Positions 1-9,500 of a DNA stretch of 32,704 bases are shown in pieces. Under the pieces are notes generated by a model that was not told the DNA's origin, did no database searches, and saw only the letters and a list, made by a program, of their open reading frames with translations. Each line of letters starts with the position of its first letter. The stretch's first letter is position 1. Source of the stretch: an uncultured Clostridia bacterium (GTDB lineage Bacteria; Bacillota; Clostridia; Oscillospirales; Ruminococcaceae); the NCBI GenBank assembly GCA_947427325.1, contig CANEHP010000003.1:1-32704 (forward strand), in the 5' to 3' direction. Made by a program: the position numbers and the translations under genes.

Positions 1-58
1 TGCTTTGTCGGATATTCTATTAACAAATGTATCGACGGCGGGATTGTAAAAAAATAAG

Positions 59-128
59 AAAGTTTCCGTTCAGAGAATTACCCTTGCGTAATTCTCAAGC
101 CCTTCTTCAAGGGGCGGACGGAAACTTT
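59..128. repeat. Intergenic repeat predicted to fold as a three-way junction; may double as terminator for the leu operon
   Basis: Outer stem AAAGTTTCCGT (59-69)/ACGGAAACTTT (118-128); arm 2 GAGAATTAC (73-81)/GTAATTCTC (88-96); arm 3 CCCTT (100-104)/AAGGG (109-113). A second, truncated copy is at 32655-32704. T-rich tails on both sides. Confidence 0.8.
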
Positions 129-208
129 TTATATTATTTTAACAAGAAGTTTTTACCAACATTTTTTACGGCTTATTAAAACCATAAAGACCAACAGTTG
201 GGAGACTG

Positions 209-1282
209 CTAAATCTCGGCAGCAATTCTGTCGCCCATTTCGGAGCAGCTTACAAGGGTCATGCCCTCGCTCATAATATCTCCTGTGCGAATGCCATCGC
301 CGAGTACCTTATCCACCGCAGCCTCAACAGCGTCGGCTTCGGTCTGCATATCAAAGCTGTAGCGAAGCATCATAGCGGCGGAAAGAACGGTAGCTATGGG
401 ATTGGCTTTGTTCTGTCCCGCAATATCGGGAGCAGAGCCGTGAATAGGCTCGTAGAGTCCCAAGCTTCCCTCGCCCAGGCTTGCGGAGGGGATCATTCCC
501 AAAGAGCCTGTGATCATGCTTGCCTCATCGGAAAGAATATCGCCGAACAGGTTTTCGGTAACTATTACGTCAAACTGAGCGGGATTTCTTACCAGCTGCA
601 TGGCGGTGTTGTCCACCAGCATATCCGAAAATTCAACATCGGGGTAATCCTTTGCAACCTTGTGAGAAATCTCTCTCCAAAGTCTTGAGCTGTCAAGCAC
701 ATTTGCCTTGTCAACAGAAGTGACCTTTTTTCTGCGCTTTCTTGCCATATCAAAGGCTACACGGCAAATTCTCTCTATCTCATAATCACTGTATATCATT
801 AAATCCGAAGCGCATTTGTTTCCGCTGCTGTTGACGCAGGTTTTCTTTTCACCGAAATATGCGCCGCCGATAAGCTCGCGAACTATAACCAAATCAAGAC
901 CGTTGTCCGTAATATCGCTTTTTAAAGGACAAGCGGAGGCGAGAGGCTTCAGAAGCTTTGCGGGACGGATATTTGCAAAGAGCTTTAACGCTCCCCTTAT
1001 GCCCAAAAGTCCTGCTTCGGGACGCATACTGCCCTCTCCCTTATCCCATTTCGGACCGCCTACCGCTCCCAGCAAAACGCTGTCCGAAGCAAGACACTTG
1101 TCTACGGTTTCCCGGGGAAGGGGAACGCCCGTTTCGTCAATGGCTATCCCTCCCATAAGAACCTGTGTGTAATTAAAGGTGTGACCGAACCTTTCTCCCA
1201 CCTTATCCAATACCTTCATGGCTTCGCTTACAATTTCAGGGCCGATGCCGTCGCCCTTGATTACCGCTATATTTTTGGTCAT
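209..1282 (-). CDS. leuB: 3-isopropylmalate dehydrogenase
   Basis: [21 protein letters not shown]...; [27 protein letters not shown] and [20 protein letters not shown] are characteristic of the isopropylmalate dehydrogenase family. Confidence 0.97.
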   Translation of the reverse strand: MTKNIAVIKGDGIGPEIVSEAMKVLDKVGERFGHTFNYTQVLMGGIAIDETGVPLPRETVDKCLASDSVLLGAVGGPKWDKGEGSMRPEAGLLGIRGALKLFANIRPAKLLKPLASACPLKSDITDNGLDLVIVRELIGGAYFGEKKTCVNSSGNKCASDLMIYSDYEIERICRVAFDMARKRRKKVTSVDKANVLDSSRLWREISHKVAKDYPDVEFSDMLVDNTAMQLVRNPAQFDVIVTENLFGDILSDEASMITGSLGMIPSASLGEGSLGLYEPIHGSAPDIAGQNKANPIATVLSAAMMLRYSFDMQTEADAVEAAVDKVLGDGIRTGDIMSEGMTLVSCSEMGDRIAAEI

Positions 1283-1355
1283 AGCCGTTTATCCTTTCTT
1301 TTGTCGTATTTTATTTTACTTTGCTTTTTTCCTGTCTGCGCCGCCGATTTCCGTC

Positions 1356-1844
1356 TTATTTTCCCGCCTTAATGGAATTAAGCAGTCCGCCCTTATCTAT
1401 AATATCCTTGATAAATTCGGGAAAAGGCTCGGCGGTAAAGGTTTTTCCCGAGGTGATATCCGTGATTTTGCCTGTGTCAAAGTCCACCTCTACCTCGTCT
1501 CCCGCCTTTATCTCCTTTGCCGCTTCGGGACATTCCAAAATAGGCAGTCCTATGTTTATTGCGTTGCGGTAGAAGATCCTGGCAAAGGTAGCCGCAATTA
1601 CGCAGGCGATACCCGATTCCTTAATGGCGATAGGCGCATGCTCTCTGGAGCTGCCGCAGCCGAAATTGGCTTCCCCTACCATAATATCGCCCTGTTTTAC
1701 ATTGTTTACAAATTCCTTGTCTATATCCTCCATACAGTGAGCGGCAAGCTCCTTATGGTCGGCTGTGTTAAGATATCTTGCAGGGATAATTACATCGGTA
1801 TCCACATTATCCCCATATTTATGTACTAAACCGTGTGCGTTCAT
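1356..1844 (-). CDS. leuD: 3-isopropylmalate dehydratase small subunit
   Basis: [37 protein letters not shown]; LeuD/aconitase swivel domain. Confidence 0.97.
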   Translation of the reverse strand: MNAHGLVHKYGDNVDTDVIIPARYLNTADHKELAAHCMEDIDKEFVNNVKQGDIMVGEANFGCGSSREHAPIAIKESGIACVIAATFARIFYRNAINIGLPILECPEAAKEIKAGDEVEVDFDTGKITDITSGKTFTAEPFPEFIKDIIDKGGLLNSIKAGK

Positions 1845-1915
1845 ATTTCAAAATCGATACAAGGCCCTAAGCATACAAGCCTTGTATCTCTCCTTTCAAA
1901 TCAAATCATTTCAAT

Positions 1916-2215
1916 TTAGGCAATAAAGTCAGCTGTATATGTCTTTTCAAGATTTTCGTCGAGAACGTTTCTGAAATTAAAGGCAAGAGGGCTTGTGTGA
2001 TAATTTTGCAGCGCTTCCTTGGTTTCAAACTGCGCCATTACCACCATATCTACGTTTGAGGAGCTAAGAAGAAGGTTTTCCACCTTAATGCTTATCATTC
2101 CGTCGATTTTACCTGCCAAGTTCTCAAAGCCGCTTTTCAGCTTAACGGAAGCGAGCCTTTTCTCGCTTTCCTCCAAATTCTTTTTGAATCTAAATAAAGC
2201 AATATGTGTAAGCAT
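1916..2215 (-). CDS. Dabb (stress-responsive A/B barrel) domain protein
   Basis: MLTHIALFRFKK...SSNVDMVVMAQFETKEALQNYHTSPLAFNFRNVL; Dabb-like pattern; lies between leuC and leuD in the same orientation. Confidence 0.8.
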   Translation of the reverse strand: MLTHIALFRFKKNLEESEKRLASVKLKSGFENLAGKIDGMISIKVENLLLSSSNVDMVVMAQFETKEALQNYHTSPLAFNFRNVLDENLEKTYTADFIA

Positions 2216-2306
2216 AACTTTCCCTTTCCTGAATTTGCCGTTATTGTAGTTTGTGTTTTCGTTTTCTTTTTATTTTTCTGTTTTATTTTTATTTTTATTT
2301 TTTGCC

Positions 2307-3563
2307 TTAGCCCTTGTATCCCGCAATTTTTCCCGCAATGGCGCTTGCCGCCGCAACGTATGGGCTTGCAAGATAAACCTCGCTGTCTACATGACCCATT
2401 CTTCCCACAAAGTTGCGGTTGGTGGTGGAAACTGCCCTTTCTCCTGCCGCTAAAATGCCCATATGACCGCCGAGACATGGTCCGCAGGTGGGCGTGGAGA
2501 ATACGCAGCCCGCATTTATAAAGATTTCCGCAAGACCCTCCCGTATACACTGTAAATAAATCTTTTGCGTGGCGGGGATTACTATGCAGCGAACGCCCTT
2601 AGCGACCTTTTTGCCTTTAAGCACGCTTGCGGCTTGGCGCATATCGCTTATTCTTCCGTTGGTGCATGAGCCTATAACCGCCTGATCGATTTTTACCTCG
2701 CCCCAATCCTTTTCCGTTCTGGCATTTTCGGGAAGGTGAGGGAAAGAAACAGTCTGCTGGATTAAGTCAAGATCAATGTCGATAACCTGTGAATAAAGAG
2801 CGTCCCCGTCCGCCTTAAACACTTCAAAATCCCTGTCGGTGCGTTCCTTTACATAATCTATTGTCTGCCGGTCAACCTCAAATATACCGTTTTTCGCTCC
2901 CGCTTCAATAGCCATATTAGCCATACAAAGCCTGTCCTCAACGGTAAGAGAGGCAAGACCCTCGCCGCCGAACTCCATACTCTTGTACAATGCGCCGTCA
3001 ACGCCTATCATACCTATAATATGGAGAATAACGTCCTTACCCGTAACATAAGGCTTAAGTTTTCCGTGAAGATTAAAGCGGATAGCGGCGGGAACCTTGA
3101 ACCACGCTTCTCCCGTCGCCATACCTGCCGCCATATCCGTTGAACCTACGCCGGTGGAAAATGCGCCCAGTGCGCCGTATGTGCAGGTGTGACTGTCTGC
3201 GCCTATACATAATTCTCCGGGAGCAATAAGTCCCTTTTCGGGAAGCAAGGCATGCTCGACGCCCATATCTCCCGCATCGTAAAAGTTTACTATATCGTAT
3301 TTTCCCGCAAATTCACGGCACTGCTTACATTGCGCAGCCGCCTTAATATCCTTATTGGGCGCAAAGTGATCCATTACAAGGCTTATGCGACATTTATCAA
3401 AAACGCCCCCAAATCCCGCCTTGTTAAATTCATTGATCGCCACAGGGCCTGTAATATCGTTAGCCAGCACCATATCCAGCTTTGCACGGATAAGCTGTCC
3501 TTCTCTTACCTCGTCAAGTCCCGCATGCTTTGCCAAAATCTTTTGGCTCATAGTCATACCCAT
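2307..3563 (-). CDS. leuC: 3-isopropylmalate dehydratase large subunit
   Basis: [59 protein letters not shown]; aconitase-family Fe-S motifs. Confidence 0.96.
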   Translation of the reverse strand: MGMTMSQKILAKHAGLDEVREGQLIRAKLDMVLANDITGPVAINEFNKAGFGGVFDKCRISLVMDHFAPNKDIKAAAQCKQCREFAGKYDIVNFYDAGDMGVEHALLPEKGLIAPGELCIGADSHTCTYGALGAFSTGVGSTDMAAGMATGEAWFKVPAAIRFNLHGKLKPYVTGKDVILHIIGMIGVDGALYKSMEFGGEGLASLTVEDRLCMANMAIEAGAKNGIFEVDRQTIDYVKERTDRDFEVFKADGDALYSQVIDIDLDLIQQTVSFPHLPENARTEKDWGEVKIDQAVIGSCTNGRISDMRQAASVLKGKKVAKGVRCIVIPATQKIYLQCIREGLAEIFINAGCVFSTPTCGPCLGGHMGILAAGERAVSTTNRNFVGRMGHVDSEVYLASPYVAAASAIAGKIAGYKG

Positions 3564-3709
3564 ATTATTTTCTTCCTTTCTTTTAGAGCTTTTTTCTCAT
3601 ATTCTTGTTTTCATATTCTTGTTCTCGTATTATTATATAGTTTTTTTCGTACTTTTGCAAGGCTGTTTCAGAAGTTCTCGTTCGGAAGTTATTGTTCAGC
3701 AGCTTTCGT

Positions 3710-5311
3710 TCAGAAGTTCTTGTTCAGCAGCTTTTCGGCTTCCTTCGCCGTATGATAAAGGTAATAGTTTATTGCGTCAAGGAGCGCAGTAAGACTTGCG
3801 TCTATTACATCCTTGGACGCTCCCACCGTCGTCCAGATTTTTTCGCCGTCGGTGCTTTCGATTAAAACCCTTGTTACTGCGGCTGTGCTGTCCCCCTTGG
3901 CAATTACTCTTACCTTATAGTCAATAAGATGAGTGCGCTTCAGCTGCGGGTAAAATACCTCAAGGGCTTTTCTCAGGGCTTTGTCTATTGCGTTAACGGG
4001 ACCGTCCCCTTCGTCTGCGGTTATCTCGTATTTATCGCCGACCTTGACCTTTACCATTGCGCCCGCCTTTTCAAGACCGTATGTGCCGTAATTCTGGCTG
4101 GATACCACGTGAAAATGCTCAATTCTGAAAAAGGGCTGAAAATAACCCAATTCCTTTAACACCAAAAGCTCAAAGCTTGCCCCTGCCGCTTCAAACTGAT
4201 AGCCTAAATTTTCCAGCTTTTTCAGCTTATCCATAATCCTCTTGGTTTCGGGGCTGTTTTTATCAAGGCTTTTATCGAATGCAGCAAGCTTTGACAATAC
4301 CGTGCTTCTGCCGCTGACCTCGGAAAGCAGAAAGCTTCGTTCGTTTCCCACTGCCTCCGGAGGAATATGCTCGAAGGTTTTGGGATTTTTTGCCACTCCG
4401 TCGGCGTGCATTCCGCCCTTGTGCCCAAAAGCGTTTCTCCCTACATAAGCCATACTGCCCGCTAATTTTGTATTGGCGATTTCCGCAATGTAGCAGGCGG
4501 TGGGAGTTAACTGCTCCATGCTTTCACGAGGTACGCAGTCATAGCCTTTTTTCAGCTGTAAATTGGGGATAATAACCGAAAGGTTGGCGTTTCCGCAGCG
4601 TTCGCCGATACCGATAAACGTTCCTTGAATATGAACCGCCCCCGCCTTTACCGCCGCCATAGTGCAGGCTACGGCGCAGCCCGTATCGTTGTGACAGTGG
4701 ATTCCCACGGGGATATTTACCGCCCGAACCGCTTTTTTGGTGATTTCCTCGATTTCCTCGGGGAAAGAGCCGCCGTTGGTATCGCAAAGAGCTATTGTTA
4801 CCGCTCCCGCTTTTTCCGCCGCCCTCAAGGCTTCAAGGGCAAACTCGGGATTGTCCTTATAGCCGTCAAAAAAATGCTCTGCGTCAAATATTACTTTTTT
4901 CCCCTTGCCTGTAAGATAACTTACAGTATCGCTTATCATTGCGAAATTTTCCTCTGCCGACGCTCCGAGAATAATATCGGAATGAAGCTTCCAGCTTTTG
5001 CCGAAAACGCTTACATACTCGGTTTCGGCGATAAGAAGCGCATTCAGGTTTTCGTCCTCCTCGCAGGTAAGGTTTTTTCTTCTTGTAGAGCCGAAAGCCA
5101 CCGGCTTGGTGTAGTTCAGCTCAAGGTTTTTTGCTCTTTTAAAAAACTCCAGATCCTTGGGATTTGAACCCGGGTTTCCCGCTTCGGCAAAAGCAACTCC
5201 AAAGCTGTCTAATTTTTGCAGAATTTTCAGCTTATCGTCTGCGGAAAAACTGATTCCTTCCCCCTGTGCGCCGTCTCGAAGGGTTGAATCAAAAATTTCT
5301 ATTTTTTTCAT
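3710..5311 (-). CDS. cimA: (R)-citramalate synthase; start probably at 5311 rather than 5323
   Basis: MKKIEIFDSTLRDGAQGEGISFSADDKLKI, CDTNGGSFPEEI, GIHCHNDTGCAVACTMAAVKAGAVHIQGTFIGIGERCGN, N-terminal HMGL-like plus C-terminal LeuA allosteric-type domain. GGAGG lies just upstream of the internal ATG at 5311, favouring that start. Confidence 0.9.
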   Translation of the reverse strand: MKKIEIFDSTLRDGAQGEGISFSADDKLKILQKLDSFGVAFAEAGNPGSNPKDLEFFKRAKNLELNYTKPVAFGSTRRKNLTCEEDENLNALLIAETEYVSVFGKSWKLHSDIILGASAEENFAMISDTVSYLTGKGKKVIFDAEHFFDGYKDNPEFALEALRAAEKAGAVTIALCDTNGGSFPEEIEEITKKAVRAVNIPVGIHCHNDTGCAVACTMAAVKAGAVHIQGTFIGIGERCGNANLSVIIPNLQLKKGYDCVPRESMEQLTPTACYIAEIANTKLAGSMAYVGRNAFGHKGGMHADGVAKNPKTFEHIPPEAVGNERSFLLSEVSGRSTVLSKLAAFDKSLDKNSPETKRIMDKLKKLENLGYQFEAAGASFELLVLKELGYFQPFFRIEHFHVVSSQNYGTYGLEKAGAMVKVKVGDKYEITADEGDGPVNAIDKALRKALEVFYPQLKRTHLIDYKVRVIAKGDSTAAVTRVLIESTDGEKIWTTVGASKDVIDASLTALLDAINYYLYHTAKEAEKLLNKNF

Positions 5312-5396
5312 TCCTGCCTCCATTTCTGACTTTTTCCTTTTTTATCTTTTTTTGATTTTGGAGGATGAAGGCGTACAAAAATAAGTAATATAAAAA

Positions 5397-5681
5397 TAAC
5401 CTTCATCTCCAAAGAGATGAAAGTCACAACTTCCACGGTACCACTCTAATTGACATTGCCGTAAAGCAACGCCCACTCATAGACATCAAACAATGCCTGC
5501 CCCTGTAACGTGAGGACACGTTCCGTTCTCCGAATGAAAAAAGCTTAGGCTGATTATTCACTCATTGACGGAAGGCTCAAAGGTGATTTAGAAAGAAGTT
5601 CCGCCGCTGTCTTACACCAACCGACAGCTCTCTGTGGGCTTCCGTACTTTCCGCTCCTTGTCACAGCCTTTTTTATATTAC
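5397..5681 (-). ncRNA. T-box riboswitch leader upstream of cimA; specifier proposed as ATC (Ile)
   Basis: On the minus strand: AGAGTGGTACCGTGG T-box, GACAAGGAGCGGAAAGTACGG, CAGAGAGCTG, GGTTGGTG and AAATCACCTTTGAGC stem I/specifier landmarks, followed by a terminator hairpin TTCATCTC-tttg-GAGATGAA and a T-rich tail. Confidence 0.92.
5402..5421 (-). terminator. Intrinsic terminator of the T-box leader
   Basis: TTCATCTC(5402-5409)/GAGATGAA(5414-5421), followed on the minus strand by GGTTATTTTTATATT. Confidence 0.8.
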
Positions 5682-5687
5682 AATGAC

Positions 5688-5716
5688 ATAATAACATATT
5701 ATTAGCGGATTGTCAA
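5688..5716 (-). promoter_or_regulatory. sigma-A promoter for the T-box/cimA-leu operon
   Basis: Minus strand TTGACA-17 nt-TATTAT. Confidence 0.8.
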
Positions 5717-5824
5717 TACATTGACGCAGATTTTTGCGCTTATATGCTGCAATTTTTGATTGTTTTCCCGTTTTTCCCCGTTACGGTTTTTTCAAATTTA
5801 TGTGCCTAAGATTTCTAAAAAATA

Positions 5825-5853
5825 TTGACATAAACTTAAAATTATGATATACT
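5825..5853 (+). promoter_or_regulatory. sigma-A promoter for tRNA-Gln
   Basis: TTGACA-17 nt-TATACT ending 18 nt before the tRNA. Confidence 0.8.
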
Positions 5854-5870
5854 GATTCTTGTTTGAATAT

Positions 5871-5946
5871 TGGGCTATAGCCAAGCGGTAAGGCAACGGA
5901 CTTTGACTCCGTCATTCCGGTGGTTCAAATCCACCTAGCCCAACCA
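5871..5946 (+). tRNA. tRNA-Gln (anticodon TTG), CCA encoded
   Basis: Acceptor TGGGCTA/TAGCCCA, anticodon arm ACGGA-CTTTGAC-TCCGT, T arm GGTGG-TTCAAAT-CCACC, 3' A-CCA. Confidence 0.95.
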
Positions 5947-5961
5947 GCCCGCAAGGCGGGC
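5947..5961 (+). other. GC hairpin immediately 3' of the tRNA
   Basis: GCCCGC-AAG-GCGGGC; no clean T tract follows. Confidence 0.5.
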
Positions 5962-6080
5962 GGCTAATATGCTTCCAATTTTACGGGAGCGTATTATTAT
6001 GGATTTATACCAAAAATCTTTTTGGTAACGATAACACAGAAGGGAATTGAACTGTAATCTTTTATTTAGGAGGGATTGGT

Positions 6081-6281
6081 ATGCCTGATTACAAGGCTAT
6101 GTACTATCACTTGGCGGGGCGCATGGCGACTGCTATCGATGCGCTTGAAGCCACCACCAATGCGTTAACCGATATTACCGAAAGGTTGAAGCTGGCGCAG
6201 CAGACCACGGAGGAAATGTTTATTTCCGCCTCCGACGACGATGAAGATTTTTCGGATAACTCGGATAACGTTTCGGAGTAA
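6081..6281 (+). CDS. Small conserved-looking hypothetical protein (66 aa) with acidic tail
   Basis: RBS AGGAGG upstream of ATG; MPDYKAMYYHLAGRMATAIDALEATTNALTDITERLKLAQQTTEEMFISASDDDEDFSDNSDNVSE. Confidence 0.75.
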   Translation: MPDYKAMYYHLAGRMATAIDALEATTNALTDITERLKLAQQTTEEMFISASDDDEDFSDNSDNVSE

Positions 6282-6465
6282 GAGCCGCAGTCACTGTTTT
6301 TATAGGCGTCTTTTACGATAATAGGATATTATGGGTCGGAATGAGTTGTGTTCATTCCGTTTTTTATTTATAACTTATGCTATCTCTTTTTAAGTTGGAT
6401 TATTAGACGTAATTCCTTTAACCGTTTTGAGGATTACGCCATACATTTTTAAAACACTTTTACAA

Positions 6466-6501
6466 AAAACCTCCCCAAAGCCTAAGCTTTGAGGAGGTTT
6501 T
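6466..6501. terminator. Bidirectional terminator hairpin
   Basis: AAAACCTCC..AAAGC-ctaa-GCTTT..GGAGGTTTT, placed between the 66-aa ORF (+) and the S8 peptidase (-). Confidence 0.85.
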
Positions 6502-6550
6502 AATATTTATTTAAGCTGTTTGATCTTAAGCTTAAACGGGGAAATAAGCA

Positions 6551-9500
6551 TTACTTGCGCTTATCTCTCTTTCTCGCAAATACAACTGCGGCAGCTGCTG
6601 CCACGGCAGGTACAAATGCGATTGCAATACCGGTAGGCTTGTTCTTATCGGGATCATCCTTTCCGGGATCGCCTGCAACGCCTGTTGTAGTTTCCTCGGG
6701 AGTTGTCTCGGAAGCTTCGGTGTCCTCGGGAGTTGTCTCGGGAGCTTCGGATTCCTCGGGAGTTGTTTCGGAAACGGGAGCTTTTTCTTCGGCTATAACA
6801 AATTCGCCTACTTGGTCGCCGTTTACCGTAAATACAAGGAAGCCGTCAACAATCTCCGCTTTCACCTGAGTGTATGTGCCGTCTGCATTCTTGACGGATA
6901 CGGTGGTTTTTTCAGGATCAAAGCCCTCGGGAACGGGAACCTTAATGGTTACGGGTCCGTCTACAGGGTTGCCTTCCGCATCGGTCAATGTTACGCTGTA
7001 GGTGACGGACGATTCGTTGGAAGCCACCACTTCGGGAGCTTTATAGATCACGCCCTCCGTAACGGGATAGGTGATCTCAATGCCTGTTTCTTCATCTGTT
7101 ACGGTTACTACCGTAGACTTTGCGCCGGTGAGAAGCATAGGCCATACGCCGTCGCCTGCATCGCCGATCTTTCTTGAAGAGCAGTCTACTACCGTGTAGG
7201 TTTCATTGTATTCTTCATCTGTCTCTTCATGGGTGCTTACGGCGATCTGATAAAGGTTGTTTGTGTTGCCGTCACAAGCGGAGAGATAGAGATAACCGTC
7301 TTCTCCCGCTACCATAGAAGCAACGATATCGTCTTCCATAGCTAAGGGGTATGTTTCGGAAATACATGACTTTTCACTTACATCGAAGGTGCATCCGTAT
7401 GCCGGATTGCCTTCTTCATCAATAGTAGCATAAATATTGAACATCCATAAATATCCCAAGTCATCCAATGCGGCAAATTGTTCTGCGACACAAACCTCAC
7501 CGGTAATGTCGTCAACTACCTCGGTTTCGCCCATGCTTGCAATAGCTACAACGTACTCGGCGCCGGTAGCGAGCATAAGATAATATTGCAAGTTAAATGC
7601 GTAAGGCTGCAATGCCATAGGATTGGTAGGACCTATAAGCATAGAACCGTAAACACCGACGATCAAAGGCTCTTCCTCGGTAGAGAATACTTGGCTGTAT
7701 GCCATATCCCACAGCGGAACGCCTAAGGGGTTGCTTGCAACGGCAACCTCGCTGCCGTCGGTAGGGTCGATTTCGTGCATACCATATGAACCTTGAACAC
7801 CGTCAAACATATAAATATGTCCGTTATCGGTATTGAGGGTTGCGGAAATCATAGAGGACTTAAGAGGATAGGTTTCGGACCATGTGGTGTCCTTTGACAT
7901 ATCCCAGCTGTAGATAAAGGGATTGCCTTCTTCGTCCTGCAATGTACCGCCGAGAAGAATGTTGAGAGTTTCAACCTTGATCTCGATAGAATCGGAAACA
8001 TTTTTGTCTGCCTTGGAGGAAGCTGTGATTACTGCTTTTCCGTCGCTTACGGCAGTAACTCTGCCATTGCCGTCAACAGTCATAACATCCTCGTCGGAGG
8101 AGCTCCAATCCAAATCCGCATTGGTTAATGTCCAAGGCAATGCGGTAGCGTTTACCTTCTGTGAAGAGCCCTTGATCATTACCGTATCCGCATTGAGGAT
8201 AACGGCTGAAACCTTATCGGTAGGCTTTGCCCAATCGGGGTTAACGGAAGGAGTGGACTTATCGGGAATAATCAATGCGCAAAGCTGTGCGTTAATATTT
8301 TCGCTTGCCTCAAAGGTCTTAGTTGTGGGATCAATTTCAACAAAGTAGGATTCGACATTGAAATTGTACAAAGCCCAGCAAACCTTCTTGGTGTTGGGAT
8401 CATATTCCATCGCCTGAATTGAATAAATGCCGGAAACAAGCTTTTCGTCAGTTGCAGCCAAATCAACTACAAGCTCAGGCGCCGCTTTGCCTGCAAGACC
8501 CTCCGACGTGTACTTGTAAACCTTGCCTGTGCCGCGCTCTGATGAGTAGAAGCTGCCGTTCTCGTCACATGCCAATGTGAATGTTGCAAAAGGAATCAAT
8601 CCTACAAGCTCGGGAACACAGTTAAGCTTATCGAAGGAAATAAGGTAAGTTTCATCGCTGATATCATAGCCCATTGCCTTTCCGACAATAGCGTAGATCT
8701 TGCCGTCCTTTGCGTTGTAAGCCATATCCAAAGGAATAATTTCATCCTCAAAGAAGTTCTGAATATTGATAACTTCCTTAGTATCCGTCAGATCGCTTTC
8801 GGGCATTACAATAAGCGTGCCCTTTTTGTCTAATGCGTATACGATATGATCTGCAATAGTTGCGGCGTTTATCATATACTTGGAATTTTCATACTTGACC
8901 TCAGGGTCTTCGGGAGTTACGTTCACTCCGTCAAAGCTGGTCCAATAGTAATGACCGTATTCGGTGTTGAATGCGATTCTGCCGGGAAGAATCGTGCCTT
9001 CGCCGAACTTTTCGTCAATTTCAACGGTTACGGTATTGCATGCATAGTCGCAAACCTGCAAATAAAGCATATCTGCATTGACTTCGGAAACATCGATTTC
9101 AACTTTATACTCGTCACCCGCCTTAGCCGCTTCGTCAGGACCGACAGAAGCGTAAACTCTGGAGCCGCTCTTGTTGGTGAGAAGAACCGCAGCGATAAAC
9201 TGGTTATCCTTAACGGTAACGGTAAGCTTGCCGTCCTTAACAACAGGATCGGAAACAATTACGGGCTTGGTGTTATCAATGGTAACAGAGGTCTTAAGCG
9301 CATTGGTAAGATCAATATCCTCCCAGCGAACATTGCCATTTGCGTCCTGATAATATTCGGGAGCAAGCGCAAAGGTGATGTTCAGCCTTTCGCCTTCCTT
9401 AGCGCCGCTGAAATCATAGTTGGGTTTAAGGGTCTGAACGGTTTTTTGCCATGAACCCGCATTAGTATGATAGTATGCGCAGTCAACAGCGCCGATTGAG

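Noticed and set aside
440-1829. Plus-strand ORFs overlapping leuB/leuD (82, 118, 66, 63, 203, 83 aa)
   Set aside because: Antisense to well-supported CDSs, no recognisable motifs and no convincing RBS; likely spurious.
3710-5311. leuA (2-isopropylmalate synthase) for the first gene of the operon
   Set aside because: The N-terminal IEIFDSTLRDGAQGEGISFS and overall length resemble CimA rather than LeuA; operon context and the T-box specifier also fit CimA.
6690-6790. Short repeats in the S8 peptidase 3' region as a CRISPR-like array
   Set aside because: They encode an in-frame Thr/Pro/Glu-rich wall or linker repeat; no repeat-spacer regularity.
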